DNA of 64,000 nucleotides from Lachnospiraceae bacterium. Its GTDB lineage: Bacteria; Bacillota; Clostridia; Lachnospirales; Lachnospiraceae. The notes beneath the pieces were generated by a model. It did no database searches. It worked only from the letters and a program-made list of their open reading frames with translations, and was not told where the DNA came from. The stretch spans positions 18,932 through 82,931 of the forward strand of contig CAAFXG010000454.1 of assembly GCA_900766925.1 (NCBI GenBank). The letters run 5' to 3'. Made by a program: the position numbers and the translations under genes. Positions 16,098 to 25,203 of the stretch are shown in pieces (positions within the stretch are counted from its first letter, which is position 1; each line of letters begins with the position of its first letter).

Positions 16098-18216
16098 CGG
16101 TAAAACAATTGATTTAACAGGCGGATATCACGATGCGGGTGACCATGTGAAATTTGGACTTCCGGAGGCCTATGCTGCCTTTGTATTAAATATGAGCTAT
16201 GATACCGACAAGGTTGCCTATGTATCTTGCGGAGAAGCTGATCATCTTGAGATGATATCCACCAGATTTGCAGATTATCTTGTCAAATGTGCGGTTCTAT
16301 CTAATGATGGAAGCACGGTTGAGGCATATTGTATACAGGTTGGCATGGGTGGCGGTGGCTATGATCATGGCTATTGGGGGGCTCCTGAGGATCAGCCTAT
16401 GGGAAATCGAATGGCATATTTCTCAAGCGCAAGCGATCCGGCAACAGATATAGTGTCCCTTTCTGCGGCAGCTCTTGCCTTGCACTATAAGAATTTTGGT
16501 GGAGAAACATACCTGAATACCGCGAAAAAGCTGTTCTCTTATGCACAGAGTAATACAAAGAATGTTGGACAGATTGGAAAAGATTTTTATGCTTCGTCGG
16601 CATGGGAGGATGATTATTGTCTTGCAGCATATTTGCTATATAAAATCACAGGTGAAAACTCATATCTTACAGCCTTCAATGAATATGCGAACACAAATAA
16701 TGCTAAAAAGGGATGGTGGCCACTTGGATGGGATAATGTAGCTCCGGCTCTGGCATATTATAAAGGTGATGTGTCTAACCTGAACAATGTAATGGGAATC
16801 AATGATGGAAATAGTACTTATGGCGGTTACAGGTGCGTAAGTAGCTGGGGCTCTGCAAGATATAATACTTCAATGCAGTATACAGGTCTTTTAGCTGACA
16901 AATTAAATAATTCTTCGGATTACGCAGCATGGGCAGAAGGTCAGATGAAGTATTTGCTTGGAAATAATGCAGGTAAACAGTGTTTCATAACAGGGTATAA
17001 TATATATAGTCCTAAATATCCTCATCACAGGGCTGCTTCAGGATATACCGGAGGAGATAAAGGTACAACATCTCAGAAATACATGCTAATTGGTGCATTG
17101 GTAGGTGGACAGAAGGAAGATGGTTCATATACTGATTCGGCAAGTGATTATACATGTAATGAGGTTGCGATTGATTACAATGCAACTCTGGTGGCGGCAG
17201 CAGCGGGTCTATATAATCTTAAGAAGACGGATTCGTCTCAAAAGGTAGATTCCATTCAGAACATAAAAGCAGTGTCATCAAAGACAATAGAGCCGGGGCA
17301 GTCAGTTTCCGGAGATAGTACGACAACACAGAATCAGACAACGACAACTGAAAAGCAGACAACAACACAGAAAGCGACAACAACCGCAAAACAGACAACA
17401 ACGCAGAATCAGGCAACGACAACCGAAAAGCAGACGACAACACAGAAAGCGACGACAACCGAAAAGCAGACAACAACGCAGAAGTCAACGACAACCGAAA
17501 AGCAGATAACAACGCAGAAGTCAACGACAACCGAAAAGCAGACGACAACACAGAAGGCGACGACAACCGAAAAGCAGACGACAACACAGAAGGCGACGAC
17601 AACCGAAAAGCAGACAACAACGCAGAAGGCGACGACAACCGAAAAGCAGACAACAACGCAGAAGGCAACGACAACCGAAAAAACTGCAACAACCGAAGGT
17701 ACGGTAAAAAAGAATACGGTTTATTCAATCAAGTTTAACGGTAATGGTGCAACAAGTGGTAAGATGTCGACTATGAAAGCTCTCAAATATGGAAAGAGCT
17801 ATAAGTTACGAACTAATAAGTTCAAAAAGACGGGTTATAAATTCACAGGCTGGAATACAAAGAAGAATGGAACCGGCAAGAAATATAATAATAAAGCGAA
17901 AATAAAGTATTTAACCTCAAAAAATGGAGCAATTGTTACCTTATATGCGCAGTGGACGCCAATCAAATATAAAATAAAATTTGTTGGTAATGGTGCGACA
18001 AGTGGCAAGATGAAGACCTTAACTTCCGTAAAATATGGGAAGAAGTATAAGCTGGCGGCTAACAGGTTTAAGAAGAAGGGTTATAAATTTGTTGGCTGGA
18101 ACACCAAGAGAAATGGTAAGGGTAAGAAAATTAGTAATAAGGCTGTAATTAAGAATTTAACCACTAAGTCAGGTAAAACAGTAACTTTATATGCACAGTG
18201 GAAGAAGGTAAAATAG
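16081..18216 (+). CDS. GH9 cellulase, catalytic domain, T/Q/K-rich linker and two InlB-type repeats (second frame)
   Basis: This frame (also open back to 15958) carries the GH9 core: GGYHDAGDHVKFG with the catalytic Asp pair, a His/Arg region (HHRAASGYTGGDKGT), and NEVAIDYNATLVAAAAG with the probable acid Glu. A low-complexity linker of 12-residue repeats (TTTEKQTTTQKA-like) covers about 17325-17690. Two Listeria-Bacteroides-type repeats of about 80 residues then end in GWNTKKNG...VTLYAQW. It has no signal peptide of its own, so without frame restoration it would not be exported. The substrate is presumably cellulose or beta-1,4-glucan. Confidence 0.88.
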   Translation: MTYIYNGKTIDLTGGYHDAGDHVKFGLPEAYAAFVLNMSYDTDKVAYVSCGEADHLEMISTRFADYLVKCAVLSNDGSTVEAYCIQVGMGGGGYDHGYWGAPEDQPMGNRMAYFSSASDPATDIVSLSAAALALHYKNFGGETYLNTAKKLFSYAQSNTKNVGQIGKDFYASSAWEDDYCLAAYLLYKITGENSYLTAFNEYANTNNAKKGWWPLGWDNVAPALAYYKGDVSNLNNVMGINDGNSTYGGYRCVSSWGSARYNTSMQYTGLLADKLNNSSDYAAWAEGQMKYLLGNNAGKQCFITGYNIYSPKYPHHRAASGYTGGDKGTTSQKYMLIGALVGGQKEDGSYTDSASDYTCNEVAIDYNATLVAAAAGLYNLKKTDSSQKVDSIQNIKAVSSKTIEPGQSVSGDSTTTQNQTTTTEKQTTTQKATTTAKQTTTQNQATTTEKQTTTQKATTTEKQTTTQKSTTTEKQITTQKSTTTEKQTTTQKATTTEKQTTTQKATTTEKQTTTQKATTTEKQTTTQKATTTEKTATTEGTVKKNTVYSIKFNGNGATSGKMSTMKALKYGKSYKLRTNKFKKTGYKFTGWNTKKNGTGKKYNNKAKIKYLTSKNGAIVTLYAQWTPIKYKIKFVGNGATSGKMKTLTSVKYGKKYKLAANRFKKKGYKFVGWNTKRNGKGKKISNKAVIKNLTTKSGKTVTLYAQWKKVK
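17325..17690 (+). repeat. Tandem 36-base coding repeat in the GH9 linker
   Basis: Successive 36-base units encode T-T-T-E-K-Q-T-T-T-Q-K-A/S, with variants T-T-A-K-Q and Q-N-Q-A. There are about nine or ten units. They keep the frame, so unit loss or gain changes only linker length. Such tracts recombine easily and may vary between strains. Confidence 0.9.
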
Positions 18217-18237
18217 TTTTTATGGGGGGAAAGTGTT

Positions 18238-19680
18238 ATGAGAGAAAAATGTAAACTATTATTCCGTAAATTTACAGCATCTGCAATAGCTTTGTGTATG
18301 CTTGTATCAGGTTTAATCGTTCCAAGTATTGATTCACTGGCATGCACCGGTAATCAGAGTGTGGGAGCATGTGAAGCAAATATAAGAGTTTCAGAAACCT
18401 CGATAACGAAAACGGAAATTAATATTTCAAACGCTTATAAGCTTACAGGCAAAACAAAGAAAATTCCATCAGATGAAACACCATATGCCAAGCATGGAAA
18501 ACTTCATGTTAAGGGTGTAAATCTATATGATGAGCACAATAAGAAGTTTCAGCTAAGAGGTGTGAGTCTTCATGGACTTCAGTGGGATGTTGGATATAAC
18601 TATATTAATAAAGCTTCATTTCGCAGTATGAGGGATGAATGGGGTGTAAATGCTGTAAGACTTCCTGTATATGTTACACAGACAGGTTATACTGAGGGTT
18701 CGGCAGCTGATATGGATACACGAATTGAAAATGCCGTTAAATATGCAACAGATTTGGGAATGTATGTAATAATTGACTGGCATGTGCACGATGCATATGG
18801 CGGTGGAGCAAATCCTAATACATGGATAAACGATGCAAAAACCTTCTTTAAAAAATATGCATCCAAATACAAAAAAAACGGCAATATTTTATATGAAATT
18901 TGTAATGAGCCTGTAAATACTCAGTGGTTTGATGGCTCAGGAAATGATTTGTATTCATATGCCAATACAATAATACCTATCATAAGAAAATATACAAAGG
19001 CAGTTGTAATTGTTGGAACTAATACATGGTCTCAGGATGTTGACCAGGTTATAGGTCATAAAATAGATGCAAAAAATGTGATGTATACCATACATTTTTA
19101 TTCTGCAACACATACAGATTATCTGAGACAGAAGGTTCAGACCGCCATTGACGGCGGAGTTCCTGTTTTTTGTACAGAATTTGGAGTTTGTACGGCTGAT
19201 GGCAACGGATGGTATGATTTCAACCAGGCCGATGAGTGGATTAAATTGTTTGATAAGAATAATATAAGCTATTTTTGCTGGCATTTATCAAACAAGGGTG
19301 AGAAGTCGGCACTTCTTAATACAGCATGTACTAAAATAAGTGGTGGCTGGACGAACAGTGATTTGTCGGAGGCAGGAAGCTGGCTGGTAAATACCTACCG
19401 TGCGAAGGAAGCACAGGAAAACAGTAAGGTTAAATACACCATAAAATTTAATGGTAATGGTGCAACCAGTGGTAAAATGACCAAGATGTCAGGCTTGAAA
19501 TACTCCAAGAGATATGCTTTGAAGGCCAATACATATAAGAAAAAGGGATATAAATTTGTGGGCTGGAATACCAGGAAAAATGGTAAGGGTATCTCGTATA
19601 AGAATAAAGCGAAAATAAAAGGATTAACCACTAGAAATGGCAAAACAATAACCTTGTATGCACAGTGGAAGAAGAAATAA
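18238..19680 (+). CDS. Secreted GH5 endoglucanase with one InlB-type repeat
   Basis: 480 residues, with GGGGGGAAAG before the ATG. The signal peptide is followed by a linker and the GH5 barrel (about 85-390). FQLRGVSLHGLQW and VNAVRLPVYV mark its start. The acid/base Glu224 sits in EICNEPVN and the nucleophile Glu314 in FCTEFGVC; IDWHVHD and TIHFYS supply further active-site residues. The C-terminal 80 residues (YTIKFNGNGATSG ... GWNTRKNGKG ... LYAQWKKK) match the repeats of the adjacent GH9, so both enzymes probably share one cell-surface attachment mode. Both genes appear to form one cellulase unit. Confidence 0.93.
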   Translation: MREKCKLLFRKFTASAIALCMLVSGLIVPSIDSLACTGNQSVGACEANIRVSETSITKTEINISNAYKLTGKTKKIPSDETPYAKHGKLHVKGVNLYDEHNKKFQLRGVSLHGLQWDVGYNYINKASFRSMRDEWGVNAVRLPVYVTQTGYTEGSAADMDTRIENAVKYATDLGMYVIIDWHVHDAYGGGANPNTWINDAKTFFKKYASKYKKNGNILYEICNEPVNTQWFDGSGNDLYSYANTIIPIIRKYTKAVVIVGTNTWSQDVDQVIGHKIDAKNVMYTIHFYSATHTDYLRQKVQTAIDGGVPVFCTEFGVCTADGNGWYDFNQADEWIKLFDKNNISYFCWHLSNKGEKSALLNTACTKISGGWTNSDLSEAGSWLVNTYRAKEAQENSKVKYTIKFNGNGATSGKMTKMSGLKYSKRYALKANTYKKKGYKFVGWNTRKNGKGISYKNKAKIKGLTTRNGKTITLYAQWKKK

Positions 19681-19881
19681 ATGGGTGAAAAAGAAAAAAA
19701 ATATTTAATAAAAAGTCTTGTTTTGACAGTTATAGTAATAGCTTTGATGGCTATAGTAGCAATTGCGTTACCTAAGACAAAGATAAAGCTTATTTTGGTA
19801 ATAGAAATTGCGCTTGCTATCATTTGGACTATTATTAGTGCAATTAATGTAGTCGGATACTTAAAGGAAAACAAACAGTAA
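19681..19881 (+). CDS. Small two-helix membrane protein
   Basis: 66 residues starting directly after the GH5 stop. It has a lysine-rich start and two hydrophobic segments (about 11-30 and 36-58). There is only a weak GAAGAA ribosome site, so it may be translated by coupling. No family recognised. Confidence 0.5.
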   Translation: MGEKEKKYLIKSLVLTVIVIALMAIVAIALPKTKIKLILVIEIALAIIWTIISAINVVGYLKENKQ

Positions 19882-19945
19882 GTTATTATTAAAATAATGA
19901 TTATAAGCTATTATTTAATCTTAAATAAGAAAACAGGTAGAAGAT

Positions 19946-20443
19946 ATGAAGGTAATTAGCAAACAAAGAAACAGCAGAATGTGCATAATGTGTGGTCTGG
20001 ATAATGAATATGGTGTGCGCGCTCCGTTTTACAATATGGAGGACGGAAGTGTTATGACTATATTTGAATATAGCGAAGGACACCAGAGTTATCCGGGAAG
20101 GGTTCACGGCGGACTTATCACTGCAATGCTTGATGAAATGGGAATGAGAGCGTTATGGGCAAAGGAATTATCAGAGGAAACCTTTGGTGTAACTATGTCT
20201 CTCGATACAAAGTATCATAAGCCGGTTCCGTATGGAGAAAAGCTTATCGGTCGTGGTATTATTGTTAAGGATACTCCTAAGTTTTTTGTGACGGAGGCCT
20301 GTATTATGGATGCTCACGGTAATAAGCTTGCAGCGGGAAATGTTAAGTATATAAGGCTGGATGTCGGCGCTATAGCTGAGGGTGCAGTAATTCATGAGGA
20401 AATGTGTTATCTTGTTGATGATGGCGTAACTGAGATATTATAG
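19946..20443 (+). CDS. PaaI-type hotdog-fold thioesterase
   Basis: 165 residues. A short Cys-containing N-terminus (MCIMCGLDN) leads into the hotdog fold with YPGRVHGGLITAMLDEMG, the classic HGG-x-x-x-x-x-x-D/E helix of acyl-CoA thioesterases. TMSLDTKYHKPVPYGEKLIGRG gives the following strands. It probably hydrolyses an acyl-CoA thioester in the cytosol. Substrate not predictable. It stands alone on the plus strand. Confidence 0.85.
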   Translation: MKVISKQRNSRMCIMCGLDNEYGVRAPFYNMEDGSVMTIFEYSEGHQSYPGRVHGGLITAMLDEMGMRALWAKELSEETFGVTMSLDTKYHKPVPYGEKLIGRGIIVKDTPKFFVTEACIMDAHGNKLAAGNVKYIRLDVGAIAEGAVIHEEMCYLVDDGVTEIL

Positions 20444-20551
20444 ATTATCTGCATAAAGTAGGTATTATAAACAACATATTTTATTGGTTTATATTTGAGA
20501 ATAAATAACTCAGTAAGGCAATAGTTGAATGAGAAAATATGAGGTGTTATT

Positions 20552-21214
20552 ATGCTGGGAAACTCAAGAGGAAGACAGCTTAGGGATTATGTGCCTGACT
20601 ATGTGGTTTTTGACTTGGAAACTACGGGGGTGAGTCCTACAAATGATGCGATTATTGAGATATCTGCCGTTAAGGTCAAAAACAGACAGGTAATTGATAC
20701 CTTCAGCAGGCTTGTAAATCCCTTGAGGCCTATTCCGTATGCCGCGTCAGATGTAAATAATATTACAGATGATATGGTTTGCAATGAACCTGATATTTCT
20801 GAAATCCTGCCTGGATTTCTGGAATTTATCGGGGATGAAATCCTTGTTGGACATAATATTGCCAACTTTGATATGAAATATATATGGCGTGATGTGAAGC
20901 TATTGTATGGCAAGTCTGTATCAAATGATTATATAGATACACTGCCTATGGCAAGACGGGCACTGCCGGAGCTGGCTCATCACAGGCTGGTTGATTTGGC
21001 TCTACATTATAATATAAGCACACTGGGGGCACATAGGGCACTTAATGATTGTCTTATGAATCAAAAATGTTTTGAATTTTTAGCCAATGAGCAACCTAAG
21101 GGCAATATAAAAAAATGTCCAATGTGTGGAGATGTCATGAAAAAAAGAAACGGTAGGTATGGTGAGTTCTGGGGGTGCAGCGGTTATCCTGTCTGTAAGC
21201 ATACGGAGAATTAA
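20552..21214 (+). CDS. DnaQ-like 3'-5' exonuclease with C-terminal topoisomerase-type zinc ribbon
   Basis: 220 residues. Exo I is FDLETTG (Asp21, Glu23), Exo II VGHNIANFD and Exo III a HRALNDC element, which makes it a DEDDh exonuclease. Residues about 187-220 form a four-Cys zinc ribbon (CPMCGDVMKKRNGRYGEFWG, then CSGYPVC) like the C-terminal fingers of topoisomerase I, expected to bind single-stranded DNA. The pairing suggests a repair or processing nuclease rather than the replicative proofreading subunit. The gene has GAGGTG upstream of the start. Confidence 0.9.
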   Translation: MLGNSRGRQLRDYVPDYVVFDLETTGVSPTNDAIIEISAVKVKNRQVIDTFSRLVNPLRPIPYAASDVNNITDDMVCNEPDISEILPGFLEFIGDEILVGHNIANFDMKYIWRDVKLLYGKSVSNDYIDTLPMARRALPELAHHRLVDLALHYNISTLGAHRALNDCLMNQKCFEFLANEQPKGNIKKCPMCGDVMKKRNGRYGEFWGCSGYPVCKHTEN

Positions 21215-21241
21215 GTATATTATTGTGGTTGGGATGTTGGC

Positions 21242-22978
21242 ATGGTAAAGATACGTAATCTGACATTTGAATATTTTGACAGGGATAACGAAGGTAATCT
21301 CACGGATATGGTTAATGCTATCCGTGGGATTAATTTTGATGCAAAAAAAGGTGAGTTTATTGCTGTTGCGGGTGAAAATGGCTCGGGTAAGAGTACATTT
21401 GCAAGGATATTAAACAGGATGCTTGTACCGATAGAGGGTACAGTTGTAATTGCTGGTTTGGATGCAATGGACGAGGGTAATATCATACCTATCAGAAAAA
21501 AGGTTGGCATGGTATTTCAGAATCCTGACGACCAGCTTATAGGAAGCATTGTAGCTGAGGATGTGGCGTTTGGTGCTGAGAATATCGGAATACCAAATAA
21601 GGAGCTGAAAAAACGCGTGCATGAGGCGTGTGAGGCAGTCGGGCTGGATGAAAACAGGCGTATAAATGAGCTTTCAGGTGGCGAGAAGCAAAAGGTAGCA
21701 CTTGCAGGAGTTCTTGCAATGAAGCCTGAGTGTATCGTGCTTGATGAGGCAACAAGCATGCTTGATCCAAAGTCGAGATGGGAAATTCTGGAGCTTATTA
21801 AAGCCTTGAATGAGCAGCTTGGAATAACAATTATTATGATAACTCATATGATGGATGAGCTGTTGCTGGCTGACAGCATTTATATAATGAAGCAGGGCAG
21901 GCTTTCTATGAGGGGAAGACGTGACAAGATATTTGCAGAGCCGGAAAAGCTGATAGAATTGGGGTTAGAGGCACCACCTATCATAAATATAAGAAATGCC
22001 CTTGTTGCTGCGGGTGTATTACGAGATAAGTACATTTTTTCTGTAAATGAAATTGTAGACAGGCTGAAAAAGGAACATCCATACAAATTTGAGCTTAATA
22101 TACCAATGCCGAAAAATGGAAAAACAGTTACGCAAATTAATCCTGTAAATGCAATTTTGTTTAATGATGTATCTTTCTCATATGGAAAAAAGCAAGTGCT
22201 GTCGCACGTATCGTTTAGTGTTGCAAAAGGTGAGTATGTGGCGGTTGTGGGCCCTACAGGTGCAGGTAAATCAACGCTTCTTTCTTTGATGAATGGACTT
22301 CTAAAGACAAAAAACGGAAATGTATATGTAGATGGGTTAGATGTTGGAGATAAAGCGACAGATTTGCGTAAATTAAGATGTAAAATCGGCTATGTTTTTC
22401 AGTATCCGGAGCAGCAGCTTTTTGCAAAAAATATATATGAGGACGTAGTGTTTGGACCAAGAAATATAGGAATATCGGAGGTGGAGGCTGAAAAAAGAAC
22501 CTATGAGGCAATTGCCCGCGTTGGTCTTCCACAGGATGTATATGATATTCATTTTTCTAAGCTTTCAGGCGGTCAGAGGCGCAGGGCAGCGTTAGCCTGT
22601 GTTCTTGCCATGGAGCCTGAATATCTGATTCTGGACGAACCATTTGCCGGACTTGACCCTAAGGGAAGACAGGAAATGCTTGAAATTATTGACAGCCTTC
22701 ACAGGGTTGATGGAAAGACAATTATTCTGGTAAGCCATGACATAGAGGGCGTTGCGTCGTATGCAGACAGAGTCCTTAACCTTGAAAACGGTCAAATAGT
22801 CAATTTTAGCAGGCCCGAGCAATGCTTTTACGATATGTGGGAACGTGAAGGTCATATTGATAGATTGCCTGTCATTATGCAACTCTTAATTTCACTTAGA
22901 ATTGCGGGGCTTCCGGTTGATTGCATAGCTACGGATTTTGAGAAGGGTGTTTCTGATATAATAAATGTGTTAAGATAG
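21242..22978 (+). CDS. ECF transporter ATPase, fused EcfA1-EcfA2 (CbiO-type)
   Basis: 578 residues carrying two complete ATPases. The first half (about 1-280) has Walker A GENGSGKST, signature LSGGEKQKVALAG and Walker B CIVLDEATSMLD. The second (about 300-578) has GPTGAGKST, LSGGQRRRAALAC and LILDEPFAGLD. Together they form the energising pair of an energy-coupling-factor vitamin or metal importer. In most Firmicutes these are two adjacent genes; here they are one chain. EcfT lies 1.4 kb downstream with two unrelated genes between. No substrate-binding S component is in the window, so this is probably a shared (group II) module. Confidence 0.94.
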   Translation: MVKIRNLTFEYFDRDNEGNLTDMVNAIRGINFDAKKGEFIAVAGENGSGKSTFARILNRMLVPIEGTVVIAGLDAMDEGNIIPIRKKVGMVFQNPDDQLIGSIVAEDVAFGAENIGIPNKELKKRVHEACEAVGLDENRRINELSGGEKQKVALAGVLAMKPECIVLDEATSMLDPKSRWEILELIKALNEQLGITIIMITHMMDELLLADSIYIMKQGRLSMRGRRDKIFAEPEKLIELGLEAPPIINIRNALVAAGVLRDKYIFSVNEIVDRLKKEHPYKFELNIPMPKNGKTVTQINPVNAILFNDVSFSYGKKQVLSHVSFSVAKGEYVAVVGPTGAGKSTLLSLMNGLLKTKNGNVYVDGLDVGDKATDLRKLRCKIGYVFQYPEQQLFAKNIYEDVVFGPRNIGISEVEAEKRTYEAIARVGLPQDVYDIHFSKLSGGQRRRAALACVLAMEPEYLILDEPFAGLDPKGRQEMLEIIDSLHRVDGKTIILVSHDIEGVASYADRVLNLENGQIVNFSRPEQCFYDMWEREGHIDRLPVIMQLLISLRIAGLPVDCIATDFEKGVSDIINVLR

Positions 22979-23069
22979 TATTATTCTTGATTCGCTTCAA
23001 GGATTGGCGAATTACAATAAAGAAAAATAGGATAAAACATTTGAATTTGCTTATGGGAGGTAAATGTGT

Positions 23070-23483
23070 ATGACATATTGTGGAAATGATTGTTGTAAGG
23101 AATGCAGTAGATTAGCTGAGTGTGGGGGTTGTGAAAAATGTAACGGACATCCTTTTGGCGGAAGCTGTATTGCTGAAAGGGCGAAAGATTATCAAAAGCT
23201 AAAGGAATTGTTAATAGCTGAAATAAATTCTTTAGGTATTGAGCGGCTCAAAATAACTGACCTTTATCTTCTTAATGGTGCATACGTAAATCTCGAATAT
23301 CCTCTCGCCAATGGAACTACGGTTAAGTTCTTAAAAGACAATGATGTCTATCTGGGCAATCAGATTGAATCGGAGCTGTCGGAGCGTTGTTATGGTGTGG
23401 TCGCAAATGAAGAGTTCATCCTTGTTTGTGAATATGGCTGCAACGGAGATGCTCCGGAGATTGTGATGTATAAACGTAGGTAG
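23070..23483 (+). CDS. Cys-rich DUF3795-like protein
   Basis: 137 residues from the ATG at 23070, which has GGGAGG at ideal distance; the ATG at 23064 is too close. The first 35 residues hold a cysteine cluster (YCGNDCCKECSRLAECGGCE then CNGHPFGGSC), typical of small Zn- or Fe-S-binding proteins of the DUF3795 type. The rest is alpha/beta without a familiar motif. It lies between the ECF ATPase and EcfT genes, interrupting their usual adjacency. Function unknown. Confidence 0.65.
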   Translation: MTYCGNDCCKECSRLAECGGCEKCNGHPFGGSCIAERAKDYQKLKELLIAEINSLGIERLKITDLYLLNGAYVNLEYPLANGTTVKFLKDNDVYLGNQIESELSERCYGVVANEEFILVCEYGCNGDAPEIVMYKRR

Positions 23484-23603
23484 ATTACATTTTTCAAGTG
23501 TAGTAATTGTGGTAAATCTTCGAGTATTAACATGGATTTGCAATTATTATTCATATTGTTGAAATCAAATGAGTCAATACTATTATACGGGGAGAGTATA
23601 TAA

Positions 23604-24227
23604 ATGGAAAATGATAAAAAAACATCTTGCACAGTATTAGCAATATTGTATGTTCTGCTATCCTATGCATGTCCATTAATTTGGGTAGGTGTGGCAGATG
23701 AAAATGCACCTAAGGGTATATTGGTGATACTGGCAATTCCTTCCTTTTTTGGAATAATAAATGCAATTTATATTAAGCTTAATTTTAATACAATCAGTAG
23801 AAATACACTGTTAAGATCTGCGATTATTGTAAAATATTTGTTGATTCCTTTGTATATAGTTGGTGGATTACTGATTGCTTTATTCTTTTTGCTGATATTT
23901 ACGCCTGTAGTAATTATGATTTTTGTCGGTCCGTTTATGATAACGATTCTTAGCGTATATGGTTACTTAATAATGCTTGGCGGCAATGCATTTTCATTGG
24001 CATATATAAAAAAAGCAAAAGAAGAAGGCATACATGGTGGAGTTTTGAGTACACTTGGAAAGGTATTTCAGTTTTTCTTTGCTGTAGATGTGGTATCATT
24101 GGCAATTCTTTCGTTGAAGGAGAAGAAATATATTGGAGCAACTGTTACAGTAATTGTTTTATTGGCGCTTGGTTTTATTGGAACATCAATATGGTTGTTT
24201 TTTAATATAATGGCTGCGTTTGTATAG
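23604..24227 (+). CDS. Multi-pass membrane protein, unknown function
   Basis: 207 residues with GGGGAGAG upstream. Five or six hydrophobic segments are visible (about 10-30, 35-55, 70-100, 100-130, 150-170 and 178-205). Short charged loops, no catalytic motif. It is inserted with the Cys-rich gene inside the ECF cluster. I cannot assign a family. Confidence 0.7.
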   Translation: MENDKKTSCTVLAILYVLLSYACPLIWVGVADENAPKGILVILAIPSFFGIINAIYIKLNFNTISRNTLLRSAIIVKYLLIPLYIVGGLLIALFFLLIFTPVVIMIFVGPFMITILSVYGYLIMLGGNAFSLAYIKKAKEEGIHGGVLSTLGKVFQFFFAVDVVSLAILSLKEKKYIGATVTVIVLLALGFIGTSIWLFFNIMAAFV

Positions 24228-24345
24228 AGTGACAAAAAGTGAAGAAGAGTGAATTATTAAAGAAAAATGCTATTGAACTGATAACTACCAAATTAGTCGA
24301 AAAATTGTCGAATGGGTGGAAATCAAAAAGGATAATAGGTATTAT

Positions 24346-25125
24346 ATGATGAAGGATGTAACGCTGGGTCAGTACTATAGTGTAGATTCAATAGTACACA
24401 GGCTTGACCCAAGAGTTAAAATACGATTTACAATTTCATATATTTTGTTGGTGCTTATTGATAGAAATGTGCCGTTGTTTGGAATGCTGACGGCTGTATT
24501 TATGGTTGCAATGTTATTGTCCAAGGTTCCGTTTCCTCATATTATCAAGGGCTCAAAGGGTATATTTACGGTAATCGTAATATGTTCGGCAATTAATATT
24601 TTAACGACACCCGGAGCTGTGATAGCGGATTTAGGATTTACTGACATTACAAGTCAGGGTTTAATTAAATTTGGTTTCATTGTATGGCGCCTTGTACTGA
24701 TGGTTTTGATGTCTTCAATTATGATGTATACAACCACACCTACGGAGTTGACAGATGGCTTTGAGAAATGCTTTCATCTGAGCGGAAATGTTGCAATGGG
24801 AATTACTATTGCACTTCGTTTTGTTTCTGTATTGTTTGAGGAGCTTGATAGAATTATGAAGGCTCAGGAGGCTAGGTGTGCAGATTTTCATAGTGGTGGA
24901 CCGATAAAAAGATTAGTGAGCCTGAAAACGGTTATTGTACCTCTTTTCCAAAACTCTATAAATCGGGCAGCCATGCTGGGAGATGCAATGGATGCAAGGT
25001 GCTATACCGGCGGTAAGGGTAGAACGAAGCTCAAGCCTCTTGTGTATGAGGGAAAGGATATGGTATGCTATGTTATACTTGTCGTTGTGATTGCGGCAGG
25101 AATAGTGTTGGCGGCTGAATTTTAA
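24346..25125 (+). CDS. ecfT: Energy-coupling factor transporter transmembrane protein EcfT
   Basis: 259 residues from the ATG at 24346 (MMKDVTLGQYYSVDSIVHRL is the typical EcfT beginning); the GTG at 24316 would add a non-conserved leader. It has about five membrane helices and the two coupling motifs, KAQEARCADF and AMDARCYTGG, whose Ala-Arg pairs contact the ATPases. It should couple the fused EcfA pair at 21242 to exchangeable S components. truA follows after 78 bases. Confidence 0.92.
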   Translation: MMKDVTLGQYYSVDSIVHRLDPRVKIRFTISYILLVLIDRNVPLFGMLTAVFMVAMLLSKVPFPHIIKGSKGIFTVIVICSAINILTTPGAVIADLGFTDITSQGLIKFGFIVWRLVLMVLMSSIMMYTTTPTELTDGFEKCFHLSGNVAMGITIALRFVSVLFEELDRIMKAQEARCADFHSGGPIKRLVSLKTVIVPLFQNSINRAAMLGDAMDARCYTGGKGRTKLKPLVYEGKDMVCYVILVVVIAAGIVLAAEF

Positions 25126-25146
25126 AGAAAAGTGACAAGAACTCTC

Positions 25147-25182
25147 CGAACCTTTAGGTTCGTGTGTAGTTCACTGAGAACT
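25147..25182 (+). repeat. Two short stem-loops between ecfT and truA
   Basis: CGAACC-TTTA-GGTTCG (25147-25162) and AGTTC...GAACT (25169-25182) lie in the 78-base gap. Neither is followed by a T run, so they are not terminators; mRNA processing or stabilising elements are possible. Confidence 0.45.
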
Positions 25183-25203
25183 GATTATATGCGAGGATGA
25201 CAG

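Noticed and set aside
17325..17690. Possible CRISPR array
   Set aside because: The units are contiguous and in frame within a protein, with no unique spacers.
17219..17728. Long minus-strand ORF across the GH9 linker
   Set aside because: It is the mirror of the 36-base coding repeats and yields a low-complexity Ser/Leu/Arg protein with no ribosome site.
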